Part shown: positions 36,533 to 47,186 of the stretch, in pieces
Layout: the number at the start of each line of letters is the position of its first letter
Numbering within the stretch: position 1 is the stretch's first letter
NCBI GenBank assembly: GCA_016271365.2
Contig: CM057456.1
Coordinates: 662,745,501-662,809,500 of the forward strand
Length of the DNA stretch: 64,000 bases
Source of the DNA: Neoceratodus forsteri
Lineage: Eukaryota; Chordata; Ceratodontiformes; Ceratodontidae
Reading direction: 5' to 3'
Position numbers and translations under genes: made by a program
Notes under the pieces: generated by a model
The model's input: the letters and a program-made list of their open reading frames with translations, nothing else
Told to the model about the DNA's origin: nothing
The model's database searches: none

Positions 36533-36902
36533 TACCCAGTGGCAGGGCATTCAGAGACACTGACATCCCTAACCTTCTGACCATTTATTACCCCTCCCTC
36601 CTCAGAGTAACCTTCAGTAGCTGTTTGGTGAATGGCTACTTGGGGAAGTCCTAACTCCCTTTCACTATTCTCCATTTCAGTAGACACAGGCTAGGGAACC
36701 AGTCGCCAATTCTCTTCCACTGGGGCATCTGTGGGGTTCAGGGAATTACAAGCGGCCTTAGCTGTCTGACTGTGGGTAGCTGCACACGCCACCCCCTGCT
36801 ATAGAATATTCACTATAATCACATTCAGGGCAAGGCTGTCTGCAACTGCCACTTTTTGAACCCTCTCTCCTGTCTCACCCCAATCCAGGAGAACACTAGG
36901 TA
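36533..36902 (-). pseudogene. pol: Gypsy region between protease and integrase
   Basis: Minus-strand protein fragments such as LPSVLLDWGETGERVQKVAV and VRDVSVSECPATG resemble the spacer after the Gypsy protease. Stops are present. The stretch is bounded by the L2 fragment on the right and the long-LTR element on the left. Confidence 0.6.
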
Positions 36903-37545
36903 GTGGCAGGGTTTTCTCCTCCCCGTGAATAATAATAATCATCTTTATTTGTATCAAGTGCAATTCACATGTATAATAGTGCTTTTACAGACTTTAAAAA
37001 CCTTAAAACTATAAATATTTAAAATGCCAGAATAAACAAGACTTCCATAAATTAGTTATCAGAAAAGGTAAGTGAGAATAAATAAATTTTCAGTGCCGAT
37101 GTAAAGCTCTCCACAGTCAGGCACCCCCATACCCGATGAGATAGAGAATTCCACAGTGTAGGAAGCTGTGAATGCAAAAGCTCAAGCTCCAGAGGTCTTC
37201 AAATGAGCCCTGGGAATCTTCAGCAATCCCTCATCGGTGGAGTGGAGTGGTTGGAGGGGGAAATACGGGCACAGAAGTTCTTGCAGGTAACTCGGTCCCT
37301 GTCTGTGTAGGGCTTTATAGGTCAGCAACTGACCTTGAAGATGACCTGCCGCTAAACTGGCAGCCAGTGCAGCCCACGTAGCACAGGCATGACATGGTTA
37401 GATTGAAAAAGCCCAGTCAATAAGCTGGCTGCTGTGCTCTGCACCAGCTGCAGGTGGAGGATATCGACCCCAGGTAGCCATAGGTACAGAACATTGCAGT
37501 AATCAAGGCAGGAGGTCACACAGACATGGACCAATGTCAGAAGGT
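36903..37545 (-). mobile_element. L2-type LINE 3' fragment
   Basis: On the minus strand the C-terminal RT part reads TSCLDYCNVLYLWLPG, LQLVQSTAASLLTG and LRGLHWLPV, a signature of L2-type LINEs. The 3' end at 36903 is a TTATTATTATT tail preceded by acaaataaagatga. It is heavily 5'-truncated and lies within the Gypsy protease region. Confidence 0.85.
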
Positions 37546-37674
37546 CACCGGGAATCCCCTCACAGCGACAAACTGATTAGATATAAACTGTTCAGACACA
37601 ACCAAATCCTCTTTTACCAGGGTAAAAGATGCCCCCATGTCCCTTAACCCATGGGTCTGCACCCCATTGCAAAA
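37546..37674 (-). pseudogene. pro: Gypsy aspartic protease fragment
   Basis: The minus-strand protein VQTHGLRDMGASFTLVKEDL corresponds to the retropepsin active-site segment, where D-T/S-G-A is expected. Here it is D-M-G-A (Thr to Met, one base). It is flanked by the L2 insertion on one side and the plus-strand CR1 on the other. Confidence 0.8.
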
Positions 37675-39505
37675 TCAGTGGTTAAAGGGGACAAAACCTT
37701 TTACAGGTACATAAGTGAAAAAAGAAGACAAAGGGAGGGATAGTGAGACTGAAGGGGGAGGATGGGAGTCGCATGGAGGATGACAACAGTAAAGCTGACA
37801 TATTGAACAGGTATTTCTGCTCAGTCTTTACTGAGGAAAAGGGGTAATGGGTCTGAAGGGAGTACAAGGGTGAGAATGGTGCAGAAATGGACACAAGTCC
37901 CTTTACACAGAAAGGGTCCTGAAGGAACTGGAAGTAATAAGAGTTGACAAAGCAATGGGGCCAGATGGGGTGCACCCCAGGGTCCTTAAAGAACTAAGAG
38001 AGGTGGTGGCTGAACCTCTGGCTATCCTGTTTAGCCAATCACTGGAAACAGAGGAGGTACCCAAAGACTGAGAACAGCAGATGTAGTCCCCTTATACAAA
38101 GTGGGAACAAAGAGGAAGCAGGGAACTACAGACCAGTCAGCCTCACCTCGGTAGTGGGAAAGATCATGGAAGCACTACTGAAGGAGAGATTGGTGGAACA
38201 TCTGGTTGTCAATGGACTACAGGACCCAAGGCAGCATGGTTTCACCAGGGGGAGGTCATGTCAGACCAACCTCATTGAATTTTTTGACTGGGTGACTAGG
38301 GAGGTGGATCGGGAAGGGCAGTGGACATGGCCTATCTGGACTTCAGCAAGGCCTTTGACACTGTGCCACATAGAAGACTATTACATAAACTGGGGAATAT
38401 GGGTGTGGGCAGGACAGTAGTGTGGTGGGTAGGTAACTGGCTGGGTGGCAGGACCCAGAGGGTGGTGATAAATGGCTGTCACTCCACAGAGGGAAGAGTG
38501 ACCAGTGGGGTACCACAGGGATCAGTGCTGGGTCCGGTCCTATTCAACATCTTCATCAGTGACATTGCACAGGATCTAGAAGGCAGAATTTCACTGTTCG
38601 CTGATGACACAAAGCTCTGTAACAGAGTAGACACACCAGAGGGTGTAGACAGACTGAGAAGGGACCTGCAGAAACTTGAAGAATGGTCAAGGGTTTGGCA
38701 GTTGAAATTCAATGCAAGAAGTGCAAGATAATGCGTATAGGGCACAAAACCCAGGCACAATATATCAGTTGAGGGGTGAGGATATAGCATGCACCAAGCA
38801 GGAAAGGGATCTTGGGGTTGTCATCTCTGATGACCTCAAGGTAGGAAACAGTGTGACAAGGCAGCAGGTAAAGCAAATAGGATGCTGGGATGTATAGGCA
38901 GGGGCATCACCAGAGGAAAAGGGAGGTCATAATTCCACTATACAAGACACTAGTGAGGCCCCACCTGGAGTACAGTGTACAGTTCTGGAGACCATACCTA
39001 CGTAAGGACATAGACAGGGTAGAAAAGGTTCAGAGGAGGGCAACAAAGATGGTGCATGGATTGCATTACAAGTCCTATGAAGACAGGTTGAAGGAACTAA
39101 ACATGTACTCCCTGGAGGAGAGGAGGGAGAGAGAGGGGATATGATAGAGACATACAAGTATCTTACAGGGAGGAACAGGGTGCAGGAAAACACTATTTTT
39201 AAGCGAAAAAGATGTTCCAGGACTAGAGGGCATGGGATGAAGTTGGAGGGAGGACGATTCAGAGGAAACATGAGAAAGAATTTCTTCACAGAACGGGTGG
39301 TGGACAAGTGGAACACCCTGCCAGAGGAAGTGGTGGGGGCTGAAACAATCACGGGATTTAAGAATGCATGGGATAGACATAAAGGAATTCTAGAGGTCAG
39401 GGGTAAGGGGAAACGGACTTCTAGGAAAACAAACTGAACTTACAAGCTCAAATGGGCAGACTGGGTGGGCCATAGGCCCTTATCTGCCGACACTGTCTAT
39501 GTATC
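37675..39505 (+). mobile_element. CR1-type LINE, 5'-truncated
   Basis: A plus-strand LINE fragment starts in the linker before RT and ends with 'gggccataggcccttatctgccgacactgtctatg', a typical CR1-group 3' end. It splits the Gypsy gag (39506-40884) from the protease (37546-37674). Its RT resembles the 23866-27750 copy (GRSCQTNLIEFFDWVTRE), so both are from one family, inserted in opposite orientations. Confidence 0.88.
37900..39437 (+). pseudogene. CR1 LINE reverse transcriptase C-terminal part, broken
   Basis: In order: KAMGPDGVHPRVLKEL (near 37950), KIMEALLKERLVEHL, QHGFTRGRSCQTN, MAYLDFSKAFDTVPHR, SGVPQGSVLGPVLFNIFI and LFADDTKL (catalytic FADD intact at 38597-38608). Then [35 protein letters not shown] and the C-terminal DKWNTLPEEVV. 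Frames change near 38080, 38330, 38730 and 38890. It has no endonuclease because the copy is 5'-truncated. Confidence 0.92.
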
Positions 39506-40884
39506 ATTTACAGTAACCCAGTGCATGTGCTCCCTCATGTTCACAGGCATACTCTCAGGGATACACAGTGCACCCACCTCCTTTCGAGGGACACTTTGTC
39601 ACTCTGTGCCTTTTTAGGACACTGTCTAGCCAGATGCCCTGGCTGCTTACAAAACCAACATTCACCATGCTGTTTTTCCAAGACATGTCTTCTTGGTAAC
39701 TTGGGGCTTCCCCCTTTCTGCAGAGAGATAGGGTGTTTTAGCTGCCTTGAAAGTTTGCTTTTCCGTTTTTGTCCTGCAGCACCTGCTCCTCCACTTCCTT
39801 TCAGAGCAGACCTGCTCGTGGCATCACGATCTGAGAGCTCAGCAGCTTGCTGTGCTGTTTTTGGATCCCGGTCCTCCAGCCAGGTTTTCAACTCTGCTGG
39901 GCAAGCCCAAAATAAGTGTTGTAAAAGTATAACCCCCTCAATTTTCTCCACAGAGTTTGCTTCCACCCCCTCCCACCAATGTTTTAAAAAATACAGTTTC
40001 TTTGTGGTGAGTTCCTCAAAGCTCATGTCAGGGCTTTTTTGGAGTTTACCAAATTTAACCCTGTAGGCCTCAGGAGTTTGTTCATATTTTTTAAGTAAAG
40101 CAGTTTTAAGTTTCTCATGGTCTTTGCTGTCCTCATTGTCCATTTGGCCTAGTGCCCCATGTCCTTTTCCAGTAAACAGTGAGGATAGCTGAAACCTCCA
40201 GGCCTCCCTGGGTATCTTCACCTGGATACAGATCTTTTCAGACAAATTCAAAAATGCATCCATATCCTCCCCCTCTTTAAATTCCTATGAATTTGGAATT
40301 CATTTTTACCACAGCCCTGGAGTTTCAGGTTCACCTCTGTCACTTACCTCCTCTGGCACTGGTTGTTGGAGTCTTAGCCTCTCCAGTTCAAACTCCCTCT
40401 GACTTTGTTGTTCCTCAGCCTCTCTCTGGTGCTGCTTTTCCTGCATCTCCAGTTCAAACCTTCTCTGCTCGAATTCCCGCTACTGCTGGGCTTCAAACTT
40501 TCTCTGCTTGAATTCCCTATGTTGCTGGGCTTTGAACTTTCTCTGCTCCAGCTCCAGTTTCCTCAATTCCAGCTTCAGCCTGATCCCTTCCAGCTCCAGC
40601 TCTGTGATGGCCTTCCCCTGGTGCTGTGGCTCTGGGTTCCCTCTGATCTCTCTGTCCTCCTCTCTCTGACTGGGCACTATGATGGCCCTTGGCATCCCCA
40701 CGCAAAAGGTCTGGTCCCTTTCAGTCACCAGCTGTGACTCAGTGCCCTGGCCTGCAACCTGTTCATTGGCAGCCTCAAGAACTACCATGAGGTGCTTCTT
40801 ACTGCACCCCTCATACTGGACCCTTCTGTCCTGGTACAGCTGCTTCAGCTCTTCTACAGTATAGTCACTGTACTTGCAAATCAT
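39506..40884 (-). pseudogene. gag: Gypsy Gag with coiled coil and zinc knuckle, broken
   Basis: The start ATG is 40882-40884 (MICKYSDYTVEELKQLY). A charged Glu/Gln/Arg-rich coiled coil follows (about 40640-40380), interrupted by TAG at 40480-40482 and further stops near 40300. Then comes a capsid-like region (IPREAWRFQLSSLFTGKG, ALLKKYEQTPEAYRVKFG) and a CCHC zinc knuckle, CWFCKQPGHLARQC, at 39619-39660. The layout matches Gag of Gypsy elements with a SCAN-like capsid. It is cut at its 3' side by the plus-strand CR1. Confidence 0.88.
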
Positions 40885-41081
40885 CTTTTTCCCTACACTA
40901 CCACTAGTCTGCCTCTTACTTGCAGCAACAAAAAAAAAACTAAACAAAACAAACAGACAAACAAAAAAAAAAACAAGGGGGAACTATATCCCATAACCAG
41001 TTATCCCTTTTTCCAGATTTCTGCATTCTTTGTGTGTGGTTGTTCAAACAGTTTGCCAATTGCAAAACTGCTCACCAAATC
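40885..41081 (-). other. Gypsy leader between 5' LTR and gag
   Basis: Contains an A/C-rich run (plus strand 40926-40975). The bases after the LTR (gatttggtgagcag on the minus strand) would hold the primer site, but I could not assign a tRNA. Confidence 0.5.
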
Positions 41082-41681
41082 TGTCACAAGACCACTCCTG
41101 TGGGGTGGGATTGTCTCCAGTCTGTGAGTCCCTCTTGTGACAGAGGGGTCAGGGATATCCCTTCTCTCTCCTTTTAGCACACTCGCTGTTTCACAACTGA
41201 ACATATGCCAGAGAGTCCCAGGGTTCCCTCTCTCCATGCGAGGGGGAAGAAATACAATCTCATGTCTGTGTTCCTGAGATTGAACCCTCTGAGCCACTGC
41301 ACAATGAACCAGAAAGCCACAGGTGTGTATAGGCTTCAGGGGGCCCTATACACCCTATTATGTGCCTTTCCCCGGAAATGCAGAGACTGGTTCAAACCCC
41401 CACAGACTCCCCTGAGACCTGTCATATTTCCTCCCGTCCTTTCATCCACAGGGACCCTAGTGATTTTTCCCTTTGGTAGTATTTGGCCCTTAAAACAGTC
41501 ACATAGGCATAGTATAGTTTGAGCAACCCTCCCCAAGGCAACACACACAAATGACACTGGCAGAATTATCTTAAAAGTAAGCCAAAAGCCTTACTAATTA
41601 ATCAATAAATGCTGAAAATAACTTAAAGACAAATAATTTTAGACATTGGTTACAAGATATGGAAAATAAAATGGAAGTATA
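41082..41681 (-). repeat. Gypsy 5' LTR, downstream portion
   Basis: Matches 20994-21598. It ends at ggaagtata, where the LTR element 41682-47186 is inserted. The other Gypsy LTR reads ggaagtatataaac at this point, giving the empty site. Confidence 0.92.
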
Positions 41682-43246
41682 TGTAACCCCCCTGTTACCC
41701 GGGGTTACCAGAATCTCAGTAAGGCCTAGTGGTATGCAGGGAAGGCAGCTTGTGAAACTCCAGTTAAATGGATTTCACACTGTCTCACTCTGTTCTCAGT
41801 CTCAGCTGAGACTGAGGGATGACATCACCATAGAACTCTCGCAACTGCATGAGCCACACCGGAATGCTGCAACTGGAAGTTAGGATTGAATGTTGTAGAT
41901 TTTGAACAGTCTGTGTGCAGTCTTGGTGAGAGACAGTAATACAGCAGTCTGTGTGCAGGCTCTTAGAGCTTTAAGCTCTGTTTTAGAGCTACTGTTAAGA
42001 AGGTGTGTGTTTCCACCGTAAGAGGGACAGAGAAACTGATTGTTGAAGTGGTGGGGACCGCTGTCACTGGTCCAAGTGCCCCCTCCCTGAGGGGGATGGG
42101 GGAAAGGTTTGCCTGTCTTCCCGGGGGCAAGCCTCCTGGTTCTGGCTAAGGGAAGAAGCTGCCTATTTTAAGTTGTGCTGCGGCATCAGAAGCTCTGAGA
42201 GAAATTCCTGTGGAGGAATTGCCTGTGCAGCACCTGCAACCAAAGGGTGAGTTCGCTCTGACAGAGGGCCAATGTTTTTCACCTGAACTGTTGAAACATG
42301 GGGATTGGACTACTTAATCTGTAGGAGGTCTAGTGCAATAGACATTGCCAGTTAGCTCAAGTAGGTTCAAGTCCAGCACAAAGAGTGAAGTAAAGTGGGG
42401 ATTGGACTGCTTAATCAGTGGGGGGCCCAGAGCAATGGGCTATGCCAATTAAAAGTATGTTCAAGTCCAGCACAAAGGGAAAGCAAGACAAGTAGAGGAA
42501 ATGAGACATACATTTAGCCTTAATCTACATTGTCAAGCTTTACAGTATGAGGTGTTTACTTTCCAGAGAAATGGCTGGGTATGAATTGTGGGAGTGAGAG
42601 GTGGGAGACCCTCCATCAGAAGTAACCAAATTCACCTCTACGGATTTGCTCTGTGGCACCTTTACTTTCTCTCAGGTACTTGGCCAGTGCCTGAGGAAAG
42701 TACCCAGAAGTGGGATTAAAAGGAAAATTTCCTGATAGAGCTGAGGTGCTCTTAGGTGGTTTAGGGAGCCACCAGTAAATGTTTACATGACATATGGAAG
42801 GTGTCTGAGTTTCCGGCAAGGGAGCTGAGCCAGGGAAAACCCAGAACAGTGTACATGTTCAGGCTATGTACCCAAAGTAGCATGCAAGTCCTGGCTCTGT
42901 GCCTGGTGGGGTCAGAGCCTGAGGGCAAAAGTGTTGAGGAAGTGTTCTTGTTTCTCTTAATCTGCATTACCAGGAGTGTAGCCCCGTGGGGGTCCATCTA
43001 TGCTTTGTTTATTCTGTTTGGATGTGAATAAAAGCCACACTTTAAAATCCCATTTCTGGTATTGGACATTACAGTTATTGCTTCCTGTGTTCGGAATTAC
43101 TTGGGTGCCCCTGTGCAGAGTAGCCAAACCTATCCTTTGTGCCGAGTGACCTATTTCACCCCGAACCCAGTCCCCAGCTGGTACTGCTGTCAGATTTAAA
43201 TAGTATACCACCTGTCATTTGCAAAATGAAGGGGGTGGCGGTTACA
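41682..43246 (+). repeat. 5' LTR of the nested LTR element (1565 bp)
   Basis: TGTAAC...GTTACA. The last ~240 bp (from about 43007) match 46945-47186 closely, including gtgaataaaagccacacttta with AATAAA at 43027-43032, and ggtactgctgtcagattta. An internal direct repeat of ~98 bp (ggggattggactacttaatc...caagtccagcacaaa) occupies about 42299-42480. Confidence 0.88.
42299..42480 (+). repeat. Internal tandem duplication in LTR, ~98 bp unit
   Basis: Two copies of ggggattggact(a/g)cttaatc...gttcaagtccagcacaaag, near 42299 and 42396, with moderate divergence. Duplicated blocks in U3 are common in retroviral LTRs; function here is not shown. Confidence 0.85.
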
Positions 43247-43249
43247 AAA

Positions 43250-43267
43250 TGGAGGCACCACTTTGGA
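43250..43267 (+). promoter_or_regulatory. Primer-binding site, tRNA-Thr-like
   Basis: tggaggcaccactttgga lies three bases after the 5' LTR. Its first bases match the complement of the 3' end of vertebrate tRNA-Thr (TGGAGGCCCCACCGAGAT from general knowledge), with changes at a few positions, and gatttgaa following it also fits. Confidence 0.65.
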
Positions 43268-44620
43268 TTTGAAATTTAGGTAGGAAAGATGCTCGGGCAA
43301 ATGGCTAGTGTTTTGGTTATCTGGCAGTGGGTAGCCCAAAAAAGCTGAAGCAAGGTTAACTAATGTGTCGCTATGTGTGGTTGTCCATGTGCTGCTGTTA
43401 AAATGCCAACTGTTTACCAAGGAGCAGTAAAGCTGAAAGAGTATGCCCTTGTCCTGCATCAGAAAATCACAGTGTTTTGCCAGCTTTTAAAAAAACTGTT
43501 GTGATAAAGAAAAGTGTGGAAGACTAGGAGTAGCAAAAGGAAAATTGTGCCCTGGACGTTGGAAATGCTTTCCGTGAATGGAGAGACTTGTTGTGTTAAT
43601 GGCCATGTCAAATGGTTGAAATGGACTCCCGCCATGGAGTCAGTTAAAAAAAAAAATAAAGTGGATTTGCAGTTTAAATTTTCATGCTCGACGATCGCCG
43701 TGAGGAGAAGAGCACTCGCGAGGGAAAGAGGCTCATTTGCATGGCATCGTGTGACTGGTGAGACTGCAATCAGTCCTGCCCCCAAGCCAGCTTTACAGTG
43801 ACAGTCCAGCATTTGAGAGGGATTGTGAGTGGAGTGCATGTACTGGCTTACCGGAGGAGCATCGCAGTGACTGAAAGCGCTGTAAAAGTTTAAAAAATGG
43901 ACTTTTCCATCTGAATTTGGGCTCAACCCTCATCTTGATCGACTGGATTGTGAGTGTGGTGTTTGGAGGGAGGATCAGCAGGACTGCCAACCCGTTTCTG
44001 TCCCGAGGCTTCCAAGACTGGCTGCAGGCCGTTTTCCATCGCAGCAAACAGCTACTGATAACAGTGAGTACCAACAGAAATAATTGCTCTAACCAGTGAT
44101 TTTTGCCAAAAGGCAGCTGAATCTGTGTGCAGCAGTGTAGTCATTTTGCAAACAAAGACTGTGTTAAGTTTTTACCAGCAAAACCAAGCTTGTTAAGCCA
44201 TCGACTGTGAGCATAGTTATGGGTTCAGCATCAGAGAAAAGTTTCAAAGCCATGAGAGAGACTGTGAGTTGTATCAAGTTATGCAGCAAGAGTTACAGGC
44301 AATCCTGTGCTTGAAATACTGTGGCTTTAAGGGACTGTGAACTAGAGTAATGTTTTCAGCAAGTGGAAAGTCCATGGCAAATCATATAAATGTGCTAGGA
44401 AAAAGAACAGTGCAAGTTTGTGCAGTTTTGAGCAAAGTTATCTGTAGAGTGTGTAAATCGGATGTGCAGTGACTTGACCCAATTTCTGAATGCTGATGCA
44501 CAGGAGTGCTGCCGCTGCCATTACAGGGTGGGGTAGTAATGTAAACACAGCAGCAGAGGAGCCATTTTGAAAGTGAAAGAAAGTGTTCAGTGATGTGGGA
44601 CTTTGAAATAACAGTGAGCG
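43268..44620 (+). other. Leader of the nested LTR element, ~1.35 kb, no ORF recognised
   Basis: Long untranslated-looking region with several short frames. It has a repeated gactgtgag(t/c) motif (near 43953, 44204, 44270, 44335). Ends in a splice-acceptor-like tract. Confidence 0.5.
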
Positions 44621-44643
44621 TTTGTTTATTTTTCTCTGCAGTC
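44621..44643 (+). promoter_or_regulatory. Probable 3' splice site before the ORF
   Basis: tttgtttatttttctctgcag (ending at 44641) is a pyrimidine tract plus AG, immediately before tcATGG with the ATG at 44644. A spliced mRNA would place this ATG first. No donor was chosen. Confidence 0.45.
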
Positions 44644-45330
44644 ATGGTCTCAGGACCAGCCTGCTACCCGGATCATGCCAGGGCTGTGGTAGTAGCAGAA
44701 GTAAAAAAGTTAAGGGACATTGAGAGATGTTACTATGGAGGACAACTGCCTCCTCATGTGGTGATTCCTGGATACCCAGTGCAAGTGTGCTTAATATGCT
44801 TTAATGCTGGAAGGGACGTCTTCATGGTACCTCACTGTTCGGGGTGCTTAGAGAAATATGGCTTGTTTAAAGTGCCCAAGATTAATTTTGCTCCCATATG
44901 GACAAAAGTTCAAGAATCTGCATTTGGCAGCACACAGCACCAGGCAGAGCCTGTTGGAGAAGGCCCCTTGGGGAAGTGTGGCACAAAGCTAGAGGGTGCA
45001 GATTTACAGACAGAACAATGTGCTGATGTTTTGGATTCTGTATCGCAGAGAGACAATTCAGGCAGAGCATCGGTAGACCCTTGGAGAGGGGGGCCTAGCC
45101 AAAGTCCCATAGGAGAAGATGAGATGAGGGAGGCCTTTGAATGGGAGGTTTCGCCCTCTGCACCCAGCGAAGAGTGGATAGTTTCAGGAGTGAAGACGAC
45201 TGCTCACTCCTGGGTACAGATTCTCAGTAAGGAAGAGGAAGAAGAAGAGGGGGAACCTATGTGGCCTTGTGAAAAAAAGAACGGGTACACAGCCTCAAGC
45301 TCTTGCCTCAGAGGAATGCATGGAAGATAG
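44644..45330 (+). CDS. Unrecognised LTR-element protein with Cys/His cluster and acidic tail
   Basis: A ~228-residue open frame starts at ATG 44644 (MVSGPACYPDHA). Frame-consistent sequence continues upstream to 44593 but crosses the splice-site-like tract, so I chose 44644. Near residues 40-65 it has CLIC-x10-HCSGC, a possible zinc-binding pair. The rest is polar, with a Glu-rich run near the end (about 45233-45250). No Gag capsid, protease or polymerase motif is visible. A second ORF overlaps in another frame at an A7 run. It could be a divergent Gag, an accessory protein or a captured cellular exon. Origin unknown. Confidence 0.5.
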   Translation: MVSGPACYPDHARAVVVAEVKKLRDIERCYYGGQLPPHVVIPGYPVQVCLICFNAGRDVFMVPHCSGCLEKYGLFKVPKINFAPIWTKVQESAFGSTQHQAEPVGEGPLGKCGTKLEGADLQTEQCADVLDSVSQRDNSGRASVDPWRGGPSQSPIGEDEMREAFEWEVSPSAPSEEWIVSGVKTTAHSWVQILSKEEEEEEGEPMWPCEKKNGYTASSSCLRGMHGR

Positions 45331-45658
45331 TGGTGATTCCACTACTCAGGCTGTGCAAGAAGTCAGGGATCCATTTTTTGTCTCTTTGAGAATGTGTAGC
45401 TGGCAGAACCAGGACTGGCTACCCCTGAGCCAGACCAGAGGTCTCAGGTTGACCAAAGCTAGTAAAGAGGAGAGACTGGTTCGTAGGAAGGTGAATAAAA
45501 TCTATGGGATGTCCTTTCCTACCTTTCCTTGGAGAGTCTGGGAGGAGATTGAGAATAGCAGGAAATCCTGGATTTGGGCTGAAGCAATGAAATGTGTGCA
45601 TCCTGGTGCAAACAAGCATTTCAGGAACAGAATGTTTCATGAAAAATACAGCTAGTGG
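45269..45658 (+). CDS. Overlapping downstream ORF of the nested LTR element
   Basis: About 128 codons in the -1 frame relative to the previous ORF. It overlaps it across tgtgaaaaaaagaac (45268-45282) and stops at 45656-45658. The protein is basic with Trp-rich segments (SFPTFPWRVWEEI, SRKSWIWAEAMKC). Its only start-like codon near the overlap is GTG, so expression would need either -1 slippage at the A7 run or an upstream frameshift mutation. No family recognised. Confidence 0.4.
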
Positions 45659-46944
45659 AAAAGAGGCAGGGCACTGTTAATGGAAACTGTTCGAATAGTG
45701 GATGTGGAGGGAGGTGAAACCTTTCACAGTGTGAAAATCACAGGGAAAATCTTTCTGCCTCTAACTCAAATCCCAACACAAAACAAACAGAGAACCTCCC
45801 CGACCTTGGGCACCATGCAACCACACTCCAGGAGCTAATACCATACCATTCCATTACTCCCTAACTCCCCCACAACCATAACTGTGGAAGAAAAAGGTTA
45901 TACACAGTAACAACAACAACAACAACAGCACTTTAAATACTACACTCTAAAGTACTAGTGAGGAACTCTGATGAGTCCCTCCTCCTCTTCTTGTCTTCTC
46001 TTCTGTCTTCTTCAGGAACACCTGCAAGAAAAAGAAAGACAACACACACTCCTAGTCTGCATACACAGTCTATCTAAACCCCTACCATCAAAACACTGGA
46101 GAATCCCAAAAAGATTTTTTTTTTTTTTTAGAAAAGTAGAAAAACAGTATAAACATTAGAAAACAGTAGAAAAACAATGACATTATTTACAGTACATATA
46201 TTTGGAGGACGGGGTGCCCTAAACGTCCCATCTAGTGACCACAGTGCCCAAAGGCTAGTCCATTAAAGAGTCTTTCCTGGGCTGGAGCCCGGTGAAGCAC
46301 AATTCTAGCAGGCCAAAGTCCTGAAGGGGACAGCCTTTGAGGACAGTTCAAACATCTGGAGTCTGCTAGTGTAGGGTGTGTACTGCAATGTCATAGGAAT
46401 AGAAAAGTTTGGACTTATCAGTCCCTTATAGAACAAACAAAACACTGACCTGGTCCTCAGCCAAAGACTCCTTGGCAGCATTCTTCCGATACAGCTGGGA
46501 GGACATCTTCTTGGAATGACAGGAGGGCACATCTGGAAACTGTTGGGATGATGTCATCTCTGGAGATGGAACCTTGGAACAGGAATAAAAAGAAAACAGC
46601 TGGTTTGATGTCATCTGATTACCAGGCGATGACTCAGGATACAGCTGGGCTGGTGTCCTGTCTGGCTCTAAAGTCATCTGGTGGGCCAGTCAATGGATTC
46701 TGGAAAGTCAGTACACTGTAGAACTGAAGAATGTGGGGCACCTGAGTCCTAGACGTCCATACTGGCGGAACAACAAAGGCACTGCAATGGCTGGAGTGGC
46801 AGCACTGACTACCACTGCTCTGCTTTCCATTTGGTAGGCATGGACACATTTGCAGGGGGGGGTCTTTGCATTATGGTCAATAGCACAACGGGTCAGGAGC
46901 TTGAATTATTACCCTGTCTGGGCACACATAATTCACACTGTGCG
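45659..46944. other. Unassigned sequence inside the nested LTR element
   Basis: Contains an (aac)n run (45909-45928) and a T-run (46113-46128). Short minus-strand frames are rich in Ser/Pro with no domain. It replaces the expected pol/env and most of the 3' LTR, so it reflects deletion, a further insertion, or both. Confidence 0.45.
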
Positions 46945-47186
46945 TTGTTTGTTCTGTTTGGATGTGAATAAAAGCCACACTTTAGAATCCCATTTCTGGT
47001 ATTGGACATTACAGTTATTGCTTCCTGTGTTTGGAGTTACTTGGGTGCCTCTGTGCAGAGCAGCCAAACCTATCCTTTGTGCTGAGTGACCTATTCCTCC
47101 CCGAACCCAGTCCTCACCTGGTACTGCTGTCAGATTTAAACAGCATACCACCTGTCATTTGCAAAATGATGGGGGTGGTGGTTACA
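46945..47186 (+). repeat. 3' LTR remnant (~240 bp)
   Basis: Matches the end of the 5' LTR (about 43007-43246): gttctgtttggatgtgaataaaagccacac, AATAAA at 46967-46972, ending gttaca. The upstream U3 is missing. Confidence 0.9.

Larger units (their letters stand above)
41682..47186 (+). mobile_element. LTR retroelement/ERV-like insertion with tRNA-Thr-type primer site
   Basis: It starts TGTAAC and ends GTTACA, with target duplication tata (41678-41681 and 47187-47190) confirmed by the uninterrupted Gypsy LTR near 21590. A 1565 bp 5' LTR is followed by a primer site, a long leader and ORFs without recognisable pol. The 3' LTR is mostly missing (about 240 bp left). 45656-46944 looks foreign or rearranged. 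I cannot assign it to a retroviral genus. Confidence 0.85.
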
